This document shows positions 1 to 6,481 of a stretch of 9,689 nt of DNA, piece after piece; the stretch's first letter is position 1, and the number at the start of each line of letters is the position of its first letter. Origin of the DNA: Desulfobacteraceae bacterium (GTDB taxonomy: Bacteria > Desulfobacterota > Desulfobacteria > Desulfobacterales > ETH-SRB1). The stretch is from the NCBI GenBank assembly GCA_013202725.1, contig JABMRH010000274.1:1-9689 (forward strand). The letters run 5' to 3'. The notes below the pieces were generated by a model that saw only the letters and a list, made by a program, of their open reading frames with translations, made no database searches and had not been told where the DNA came from. A program made the translations under genes and the position numbers.

Positions 1-1
1 G

Positions 2-2920
2 TGCGCCGCATTTATCGCATCTGATATAAAAAATGCCATTCATGAAGGTGTAAAGCACGAGGATATTCTTGCAGGTCTGGTTTATTCCATCTGCATGAAC
101 TATTCAAACAGGGTCAAGGGAAATAAGCCGGTGGGAGAGAAGGTATTTATGCAGGGAGGAGTATGCTATAACAGGGCTGTCCCGTTTGCCATGGCAGCGC
201 TTGTTGGCAAGCCGATAGTTGTTCCTCCCGAACCTGGGCTTATGGGCGCTTTTGGCGTTGCGCTCGAGGTAAAGAAAAGGATCGAATCAGGTTTGATGGA
301 AAAGAAGAACTTTGACCTGAATGCTCTGCTTAACCGCGAGGTGCAATACGGAAAATCGTTTATATGTAAAGGCGGAAAGGAAAAATGTGACCGGCGCTGC
401 AATATAGCTATAATCAAACTGGAAGGAAAGAAATATCCGTTTGGCGGGGCCTGCAACAGATACTACAATTTGCGGAACAAGGTGAAATACGATGTAGAGA
501 AGCTTGACCTTGTTCGTATCCGTCAGCAATTAATTTTTGACAAGTATGCAGGCAAACTGCCGGAGGGCGGCGGGAAAAAGCCCAGAGCAAGGATCGGGAT
601 AAACAGGAGTTTTATGGTAAATACTTTTTATCCTCTTTATTCCACATTTTTTACCGAATTAGGGTTTGAGCCGGTTGTGCCTGACTCCCCTTCTAAAGAA
701 GGAATGGATCAAAAAGAGGCGGCTTTTTGCTATCCCGCAGAACTGACTCACGGTTTTTTCTATTCCCTTATTTATATGGAAAATCCTCCGGAGTTCATAT
801 TCCTGCCCCACTTCAAAGCTGTTCCGGCTCAAAACGGTTACACAAGCTCACAGGTTTGTCCTTTTGTTCAGGGTGAAACCTTTTATCTCAAGACCGCATT
901 CAGGGAAAAGCTTGAAGAACTTAAAGCCGGAGGGACAAAAGTATTGACCCCGCTGCTTGACCTGACAAAAGGGCTGGAAACCGCAGAGAACCCTCTTGTT
1001 GAAACAGCCGTAAAGATGGGTGTTGGCAGGAAAGAGGCTGGAAAAGCTTTTGAAAAGGCCCTAAAGAAGCAGATGGAATGCATTGCCGAGATGAAAAAGA
1101 TCGGTAATAAAGCCATTGAAGAGCTGGAAAAGGATCCGGATAAAACAGCGGTGGTAATATTTGCACGGCCTTACAACGGATTTGTTAAAGAAGCGCATAT
1201 GGGAATTCCAAACAAGCTTGCATCAAGGGGCGTTCTGGTAATGCCGTTTGATTTTCTTACATTTGATGATGAGAAGATGAAACGCCATATGTACTGGGGA
1301 ATGGGCCAGACCATATTGAAGGCGGCAAGGGTTGTTAAGAGTCATCCCCAACTGTTTGGAACTTATATAACAAACTTTTCCTGCGGCCCGGATTCATTCA
1401 TAGTAGGATATTTCAGGAGTCTTATGGGGCAAAAACCGTCGCTGACCCTTGAACTGGACAGCCACACGGCAGATGCCGGACTTGAGACCAGGGTCGAGGC
1501 GTTTCTTGATATAGTAGCAGCATACAGGCAGCTTCTGGCAGAGAAGATGATTCCTCAAAAGGAGCGTGCTTTTGTTCCTGCTAAATTAGAATTGGGAAAA
1601 GGAAAGGTTGATTTGATAACATCTTCCGGTGAAATACTGCCGGCCAGTGACCCGCGCGTTACGCTTCTGTTTCCGTCGATGGGCAGGATTTCCTCCGAAT
1701 CGCTGGCAGCGCTATTTCGCGGCTTTGGGTTCAATGCAATAGCTCATCCGCCGTCTGATGAGGCGGTATTGAAACTCGGACGCGCAAACAGTTCCTGCAA
1801 GGAGTGTTTGCCGCTGATACTTACAACAGGAACATTGCTTAACTATATTTACAACATAAAAAAGGAAAATGAGGTTCTTATTTACTTTATGCCCACAGGA
1901 TCAGGCCCATGCCGGTTCGGGCAGTATTACATATTCATGGAGGACCTTGTAAAAAGGCTTGAACTGCCGGATGTAGCCATGTTTTCACTGACATCAGAGA
2001 ATTCTTATGCCGGTTTAGGAAAAGATTTCCAGGTAAGAGCATGGTGCACTGTTGTAATATCCGACGTTATGGAAGACATACGGTCGATGATATTAGCCAA
2101 TGCAACAGATACCGAAGATGGGATGAGGATATTTAATGAGGAATGGAATCTGATATTGGAAGAGATGGAAAGAGGGGATTTTTCTAAACTGGAAAAACAG
2201 TTGGTTCGCACTTCCGAACGTTTTAGCCGAATTTCTGTGAAACTTCCACCAAAAGAGGTGCCTGTAATCTGCCTTATAGGTGAAATATTTGTCCGCAGGG
2301 ATTCAATATCGCGCCAGTATTTAACAAGACGTCTGGCAAAAAGCGGATTTGCTGTTGTCTGTTCACCTGTTGCAGAATGGATATTATATTCCGACTACAT
2401 TATGGACAAAGGGCTTACTGAACATAAGATGTCAACAATGGAGAGGCTGGCATTTGGAATCAAAAAGAAATATATGGCCAAGTACGAAAAGCTTATTAAA
2501 TCCATTTTGTCCCGGTCAGGGCTTGTTCACGCGGAACCTCTTGACGTTGAAGAAATAATAAAAAATGCCGAGCCTTATATATCTTCAAACCTGACAGGTG
2601 AAGCTGTTCTCACAATAGGAGGCACTATAACCGAGGTAGCCTCTCATGCATGCGGCGCTATTGCCATAGGGCCGTTTGGCTGTATGCCGAACCGCCTGTC
2701 AGAGGCTATTTTAAACACGATGATGAATCGTGAAGGGAAACTGGCAACCGACCCGACAAATAAGCGGCTCCGAAAAATCCTGGCGAATATTGAAGACCTG
2801 CCTTTCCTCGCAATTGAAAGCGACGGTTCCCCTTTCCCGCAACTGATAAATGCAAAGCTGGAGACCTTCTGCCTGCGAGCAGAGCGTTTGCACAAAATAA
2901 TGCTGGCGGCCGGAGCTTAG
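2..2920 (+). CDS. Giant 2-hydroxyacyl-CoA dehydratase activase-related protein, 5' end missing
   Basis: The reading frame is open from base 2, so the 972 visible residues are the C-terminal part of a longer protein; the ATG at base 95 is internal. Numbering from base 2, residues 1-90 are the end of a BcrA/BadF/HgdC-type ATPase (ASKHA fold). C1 in CAAFIASDIK matches a conserved cysteine that in HgdC ligates the [4Fe-4S] cluster, and GGVCYN (52-57) resembles the nucleotide-binding GGVxxN motif. A cysteine group follows at C122, C129, C133 and C151, then a DUF2229-like region from about 195 (FCYPAELTHG, 241-250). The C-terminal half resembles the HgdB/benzoyl-CoA reductase subunit family, with cysteines at C599, C602, C637 (GPCRFGQY), C884 and C894 (GPFGCMPNR). 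Family members use ATP to drive one-electron transfer to a dehydratase or reductase; this large fused form has no firmly known substrate. The protein is probably cytoplasmic and oxygen-sensitive. The family call is firm, the biochemical role inferred. Confidence 0.88.
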   Translation, partial: CAAFIASDIKNAIHEGVKHEDILAGLVYSICMNYSNRVKGNKPVGEKVFMQGGVCYNRAVPFAMAALVGKPIVVPPEPGLMGAFGVALEVKKRIESGLMEKKNFDLNALLNREVQYGKSFICKGGKEKCDRRCNIAIIKLEGKKYPFGGACNRYYNLRNKVKYDVEKLDLVRIRQQLIFDKYAGKLPEGGGKKPRARIGINRSFMVNTFYPLYSTFFTELGFEPVVPDSPSKEGMDQKEAAFCYPAELTHGFFYSLIYMENPPEFIFLPHFKAVPAQNGYTSSQVCPFVQGETFYLKTAFREKLEELKAGGTKVLTPLLDLTKGLETAENPLVETAVKMGVGRKEAGKAFEKALKKQMECIAEMKKIGNKAIEELEKDPDKTAVVIFARPYNGFVKEAHMGIPNKLASRGVLVMPFDFLTFDDEKMKRHMYWGMGQTILKAARVVKSHPQLFGTYITNFSCGPDSFIVGYFRSLMGQKPSLTLELDSHTADAGLETRVEAFLDIVAAYRQLLAEKMIPQKERAFVPAKLELGKGKVDLITSSGEILPASDPRVTLLFPSMGRISSESLAALFRGFGFNAIAHPPSDEAVLKLGRANSSCKECLPLILTTGTLLNYIYNIKKENEVLIYFMPTGSGPCRFGQYYIFMEDLVKRLELPDVAMFSLTSENSYAGLGKDFQVRAWCTVVISDVMEDIRSMILANATDTEDGMRIFNEEWNLILEEMERGDFSKLEKQLVRTSERFSRISVKLPPKEVPVICLIGEIFVRRDSISRQYLTRRLAKSGFAVVCSPVAEWILYSDYIMDKGLTEHKMSTMERLAFGIKKKYMAKYEKLIKSILSRSGLVHAEPLDVEEIIKNAEPYISSNLTGEAVLTIGGTITEVASHACGAIAIGPFGCMPNRLSEAILNTMMNREGKLATDPTNKRLRKILANIEDLPFLAIESDGSPFPQLINAKLETFCLRAERLHKIMLAAGA

Positions 2921-2925
2921 TTTTG
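2912..2925 (+). promoter_or_regulatory. Ribosome binding site and TTG start of the radical SAM gene
   Basis: GGAG at 2912-2915 sits inside the last codons of the activase gene, 7 bases before TTG (2923-2925). The translated N-terminus MTKILLIYPY is a typical first beta strand of this family, which supports the non-ATG start. Confidence 0.6.
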
Positions 2926-4620
2926 ACGAAAATACTGCTCATATATCCATATTGCCTTGAAGACAGGCTTCATGCCGAAGAGGTTAGCTTTGTGCCGATA
3001 GGTCTTTACTATATAGGGGCGCTGCTAAAGGAAAATAATTATGATGTAGAAATACTGAACTGGCATAATATTAATGAAACACCTCAAAGAATAAAAGAGA
3101 CCTTTATCGAAAAGAAGCCTGATGTGATAGGTTTTTCCATAGTGCACGCAAACCGCTGGGGTGCCATAGATATCGCCCGGATTGCGAAACAGCTTGATCC
3201 GGAGGTAAAGATTGTTTTTGGAGGAGTCGGCGCCACATTTTTATGGAAGCATCTTTTAACATATTTCAAGGAGATCGATTTTGCCGTAACAGGAGAAGGC
3301 GAGCACACCTTTTTAAGCCTGATTAAATGCTTTGAAAAGAATCGTCCAGGTAAGACAAGGCATAAAAATATAAAAAATATTAAAGGAATCGCTTTCAGAA
3401 AAGACGGCAAAGTAGTTAAGAACAAGCCTGCCGATAAAATTCAAAACCTCGATAAATTGCCTGTTCCTGCAAAATATTTTAAATATCAACATGTTGCATT
3501 AACTCGGGGATGTCCCGGAAACTGCACCTTTTGCGGGTCGCCCAAGCTTTGGGGACATAAGGTCAGGTTCCATTCCGCCGACTATTTTGTCAAACAGATA
3601 GAACTGCTTTATGAAAAGGGAGTTACCTTTTTTTATTTTTCAGATGATACATTTACGTTCAAAAAAGATCTGGTGATAAAGGTTTGTAAAAAGATCCTTG
3701 AAAGAGACCTTCAAATCGTCTGGGTGGCAATTTCTCGAGTTAATTATGTAAGCGAAGAGATTTTATGCTGGATGAGAAAGGCCGGCTGCATTCAGATCAG
3801 CTATGGGGTGGAAAGCGGTTCTGAGAAGATAAGAGATCTCCTGAATAAAAATATTAAGACCGATCAAATCAAAAGAGCCTTTGCGCTGACAACAAGGTAC
3901 GGCATACTGGCACGGGCCTATTTTATTTACGGCTGCCCTGGAGAAAACTGGGATACGATTCAGGAGACCATTGATTTGATTCATGAGATCAAACCGCTTG
4001 GCGCTATTTTTTACATACTTGATATATTTCCAGGAACAGCCCTTTATTCGGATTTTAAAAGGAGAGTTAAGCAAACCGACAATGTCTGGTTAGAGCGGGT
4101 AGAAGATATTATGTATTTTGAAACCGATCCGGCTTTATCCAGTGAATTGATACTGGCTTTTGGGAAAAAACTCAGAACCGACTTTCACGAAAATCTTTCC
4201 GGTTTTGCCGATGAAGTTGAACTGATAGATGATAAGGAATTGTATAAAATGCATTCGGATTTTTGTTCAAGGATGGCAATGACCTTTGACTACGGCGATT
4301 ATTCCGGAATTGAAACTGTAAAGGATAAAGAAGGGGTCGCTGAAAGACTGTATAAAAAATCCCTGGGTTATTACCCTGATCATCGAGCATATTTAGGATT
4401 GGGCATTATTAATCAAAAAAAGGGGTTGTACGAGGAATCCATTATCACCATTTCAGACGGTATTGAGAAATTTCCGGACAGTGAGCAGCTTAATATCTGT
4501 CTGGGAATAAGTTATATGAATGTTGGGAAGTATAACAAAGCGATTTCATATTTTCAAAAGTTTAAAGATTCAGACCAGGCGCGTTATTATATCGAAAGCT
4601 GTTATAAAGCATTGGGATGA
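2923..4620 (+). CDS. B12-binding-type radical SAM protein with C-terminal TPR-like repeats
   Basis: This is a 565-residue protein. Residues 1-135 form a cobalamin-binding-like Rossmann domain (MTKILLIYPY, PIGLYYIGALL, PDVIGFSI, KIVFGGVGAT, FAVTGEGE). It lacks the DxHxxG cobalamin-ligand motif, as many radical SAM relatives do. The radical SAM core spans about 188-400, with the cluster motif CPGNCTFC (C197, C201, C204), FSDDTF (239-244), GVESGSEKIR (295-304) and YGCPGE (336-341). Residues 470-563 resemble TPR helices (AYLGLGIINQKKGLYEESI, then NICLGISYMNVGKYNKAI), suggesting partner binding. The start is TTG, 2 bases after the upstream stop; GGAG at 2912-2915 lies 7 bases before it, inside the upstream gene, so translational coupling is likely. 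Relatives include methyltransferases and lipid- or natural-product-modifying enzymes. The substrate cannot be read from sequence. Confidence 0.88.
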   Translation: MTKILLIYPYCLEDRLHAEEVSFVPIGLYYIGALLKENNYDVEILNWHNINETPQRIKETFIEKKPDVIGFSIVHANRWGAIDIARIAKQLDPEVKIVFGGVGATFLWKHLLTYFKEIDFAVTGEGEHTFLSLIKCFEKNRPGKTRHKNIKNIKGIAFRKDGKVVKNKPADKIQNLDKLPVPAKYFKYQHVALTRGCPGNCTFCGSPKLWGHKVRFHSADYFVKQIELLYEKGVTFFYFSDDTFTFKKDLVIKVCKKILERDLQIVWVAISRVNYVSEEILCWMRKAGCIQISYGVESGSEKIRDLLNKNIKTDQIKRAFALTTRYGILARAYFIYGCPGENWDTIQETIDLIHEIKPLGAIFYILDIFPGTALYSDFKRRVKQTDNVWLERVEDIMYFETDPALSSELILAFGKKLRTDFHENLSGFADEVELIDDKELYKMHSDFCSRMAMTFDYGDYSGIETVKDKEGVAERLYKKSLGYYPDHRAYLGLGIINQKKGLYEESIITISDGIEKFPDSEQLNICLGISYMNVGKYNKAISYFQKFKDSDQARYYIESCYKALG

Positions 4621-4659
4621 CCGGTCCCTGCCCCCCGATTTTTTCTCCTGAAGTTCTTT

Positions 4660-5826
4660 TCAAATCGTCCCGGCATCCCTTTGTTCAATCATCTGCGATC
4701 CTTTAAATACAGCGCCTCCCACAAGCGCAATGAAAGCGCTAATAAAAAACAGGGCAAACGAGCCCATGCTTTCGTACAAACATCCGCTGATTAAAAATCC
4801 TACTGTCATGCCGAGTCCGTAAGTTACGGCATTATTTGCAGCTTGTCCCAGGGTCTTGGCATTATCCGGAGTCAGCGAATCGATATATAGTATACTTGCA
4901 ACATGAAATGATCCGTAAGTTATTGCATGAAGAGTCTGTGAAAGCAGGATTACAACCGGAGATGTTGCAGAAAAAAGTATCAGCCACCTTAAAGTTGCCA
5001 CAATAAATGAAAACACTATGACATTTTCCATTGAATAGCGTTTGAATATTATGTCCGATTTTATCATTACAATAATTTCCGCAAATGATGCCAGAGCCCA
5101 GGTAATTCCGATAAATGTGCTGCTATACCCCATGTTTGCAAGGTGAATGGAAAAAAAGTTATAGTAGGCTCCATGGCTTGCCAGCATTAAAAAAGCGCAA
5201 AAAAGAAAGACAACAACCCGTCTTTTTAGCAGAACCTTTGCTCTGGAAGTATAAGACCGCTTTTTAAAAGCAACGGTATCCGGAATTTTCGTGGAAATAA
5301 AGGCCTGGGCCAGGGACCCTGCGAAAATAAGTATAATAACTATTTTTATGGAATACAGGTCGATTATCTTGCCTAAAATTATGACAACCGTTATAAAGGC
5401 TATTGAGCCCCAGACTCTTAATGAGCCGTAGCTTTTTTTTTCTTTGCCTAATACATCGATTGTAAATGCTTCAAGAAAGGAGATAATGGGAGCATAAAAA
5501 ATGCCGTAAAAGACGGTGATGACAAGCATCGGCCAAAAGTCGGCAGTAAATATGAAAAATGCCCAGATTGCCGTGCTGATAAAATTACATAATATATATA
5601 TCGGTTTCCTGATGTGAAAGCGATCCGCTATTGCTCCCCAGAACAAAGGGAATAAGATAATAGCCATTGTTCTTAAGGCCGATAGAACACCTATTTGAAA
5701 ACCGCTGAAACCGATATGAAAACAGTATAGATTAAAATAGGGCAAAAAAATACCCATTACGCCAAAGTATATAAAATACTGTGAACCAATAACGAATTTA
5801 CGTGAAGTGTTGCATGTGTCAGTCAT
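4660..5826 (-). CDS. MFS transporter, HcaT-like (MFS_1_like family)
   Basis: This 388-residue, very hydrophobic protein has about 12 predicted membrane helices and would sit in the inner membrane as a secondary transporter, probably a proton symporter or drug/metabolite exporter. The loop after helix 2 carries the MFS signature WGAIADRFHIRKP (63-75). SYGSLRVWGSIAF (132-144), LPYFNLYCFHIGFSGFQIG (28-46) and HAITYGSFHVASILYID (300-316) are typical of the 3-phenylpropionate permease (HcaT)/nucleoside-symporter-like branch. Length matches that branch (about 380-400). ATG at 5826-5824 is chosen because helix 1 begins around residue 11 and an in-frame TAA lies 9 bases upstream. No Shine-Dalgarno sequence is visible before it. 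It is the only gene on this strand, convergent with the radical SAM gene (39-base gap) and divergent from hsp20. Substrate unknown; neighbours give no clear clue. Confidence 0.85.
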   Translation of the reverse strand: MTDTCNTSRKFVIGSQYFIYFGVMGIFLPYFNLYCFHIGFSGFQIGVLSALRTMAIILFPLFWGAIADRFHIRKPIYILCNFISTAIWAFFIFTADFWPMLVITVFYGIFYAPIISFLEAFTIDVLGKEKKSYGSLRVWGSIAFITVVIILGKIIDLYSIKIVIILIFAGSLAQAFISTKIPDTVAFKKRSYTSRAKVLLKRRVVVFLFCAFLMLASHGAYYNFFSIHLANMGYSSTFIGITWALASFAEIIVMIKSDIIFKRYSMENVIVFSFIVATLRWLILFSATSPVVILLSQTLHAITYGSFHVASILYIDSLTPDNAKTLGQAANNAVTYGLGMTVGFLISGCLYESMGSFALFFISAFIALVGGAVFKGSQMIEQRDAGTI

Positions 5827-5887
5827 ATTTGTTTAATAAGGTATTTATAGGTAAAAGGCAATCAAAGTGTTTAACGCCAATCTCTTC

Positions 5888-5947
5888 TTTACAAATTCTT
5901 TTTGTGATGATAATTATTTTATAACATCTTGGACTTTTTACAAATTC
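5888..5947. repeat. Pair of 11-base direct repeats TTTACAAATTC
   Basis: TTTACAAATTC occurs at 5888-5898 and again at 5937-5947, 49 bases apart start to start. The second copy falls between the -35-like and -10-like boxes of the candidate heat-shock promoter, a position where a bound regulator would matter. In such AT-rich DNA a chance repeat is possible, so the operator reading is only a suggestion. Confidence 0.35.
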
Positions 5948-5954
5948 ATCATTT
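5928..5954 (+). promoter_or_regulatory. Candidate sigma-32 (RpoH)-like promoter for hsp20
   Basis: CTTGGA (5928-5933) matches 5 of 6 bases of the sigma-32 -35 box CTTGAA. After a 13-base spacer, CATCATTT (5947-5954) matches 5 of the 7 specified bases of the -10 box CCCCATNT. Transcription would start near 5961, about 35 bases before the hsp20 ATG. The match is imperfect; the heat-shock role of the downstream gene is what makes it worth listing. Confidence 0.35.
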
Positions 5955-5989
5955 TAGGTTTTATTTTTATATTGTCATAAAATCAGGAG
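5952..5989 (+). promoter_or_regulatory. Candidate fourU-like RNA thermometer hairpin over the hsp20 ribosome binding site
   Basis: In the transcript GGUUUUAU (5957-5964) can pair with AUAAAAUC (5977-5984): one G-C, one G-U and six A-U pairs around a 12-base loop. With A5956 bulged, UUUU (5952-5955) then pairs with AGGA (5985-5988), the core of the Shine-Dalgarno sequence AGGAG (5985-5989). This is the geometry of a fourU thermometer: a weak stem that hides the ribosome binding site and melts on warming. The prediction is by eye, and needs a transcript starting upstream of 5952. Confidence 0.3.
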
Positions 5990-5995
5990 CAAAAA

Positions 5996-6442
5996 ATGGA
6001 TTATATTAAAATAAAATTTACCAAGGAATCCGATCAGTTAAGCTCAGACATAGGAAGAGGTATTGAGGACATGTTTCGATCAATGAGACCGCTCTTTGCT
6101 CTTCCCGAAGGCGTGTGGAAGCCTCAGATGGATATATATGAAACAGATGAAGAGATAATTATTCTGGCCGAGATTGCGGGTGTAAACAAAGAGAATCTTG
6201 GTGTGGAAATCAACACCAGGGCAGTCAAAATTTATGGCGAACGCACTGAAATGCCCAGGCTTAAAAATTCAACATACAGACTGGCGGAGATACAGTATGG
6301 CAGATTTGAGCGCGTATTGTTTCTTCCGGCGCCTATTGATACTGATAAAGTAATTGCAACATATTTAAACGGGTTGCTTCAGATCAGGCTTGCGAAATTG
6401 CCGCCTGATAGAACACACAGGATACCGATTATAGATGGATAG
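5996..6442 (+). CDS. Small heat-shock protein, Hsp20/alpha-crystallin family
   Basis: This 148-residue protein is an ATP-independent holdase that forms oligomers in the cytoplasm and keeps unfolding proteins soluble. The short N-terminal arm (1-41) leads into the alpha-crystallin domain (about 42-133), starting at WKPQMDIYETDEEIII. ATYLNGLLQIRL (121-132) carries the AxxxnGvL signature, and IPI (143-145) is the C-terminal IXI anchor used in oligomer assembly. Length is normal for bacterial Hsp20. ATG is preceded by AGGAG (5985-5989) at 6 bases, a strong site. lon starts 36 bases after the stop, so the two stress genes are probably co-transcribed. Family call is firm. Confidence 0.93.
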   Translation: MDYIKIKFTKESDQLSSDIGRGIEDMFRSMRPLFALPEGVWKPQMDIYETDEEIIILAEIAGVNKENLGVEINTRAVKIYGERTEMPRLKNSTYRLAEIQYGRFERVLFLPAPIDTDKVIATYLNGLLQIRLAKLPPDRTHRIPIIDG

Positions 6443-6468
6443 CCGTTTTATATTAGTTATCATTTTTT

Positions 6469-6481
6469 GGAGGCACCTATG
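6469..6481 (+). promoter_or_regulatory. Ribosome binding site that decides the lon start
   Basis: GGAGG (6469-6473) lies 5 bases before ATG at 6479-6481. A TTG start at 6467 would give four extra residues but overlaps this Shine-Dalgarno sequence, so ATG 6479 is preferred. Confidence 0.75.

Larger units (their letters stand above)
5827..5995. promoter_or_regulatory. Divergent intergenic region between the MFS gene and hsp20
   Basis: This 169-base AT-rich region must carry the start signals for both flanking genes. On the + strand, TATAAC (5920-5925) could be a housekeeping -10 box, but no good -35 lies 16-18 bases upstream. CTTGGA (5928-5933) and CATCATTT (5947-5954) form a possible heat-shock promoter. 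On the - strand, TATAAA (5849-5844) is a possible -10 for the transporter, giving a leader of only about 10 bases. An 11-base direct repeat is also present. I see no CIRCE element (the HrcA operator). Confidence 0.5.

Noticed and set aside
95..97. ATG at 95 as the start of the activase gene
   Set aside because: The frame is open back to base 2 and the upstream residues (CAAFIASDIKNAIHEG) match the conserved activator fold, so the gene begins outside the window.
3084..3425. 113-residue open frame on the - strand within the radical SAM gene
   Set aside because: It is antisense to a clear domain-bearing gene, with no family resemblance or ribosome binding evidence.
4614..4644. Possible terminator between the convergent genes: GGGA/TCCC stem (4614-4617/4625-4628) with a T-run at 4639-4644
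   Set aside because: The stem is only 4 bp with a 7-base loop and the T-run is about 10 bases away, so it does not look like an intrinsic terminator.
6467..6469. TTG at 6467 as the lon start
   Set aside because: It overlaps the GGAGG Shine-Dalgarno sequence that serves the ATG at 6479; the four extra residues have no support.
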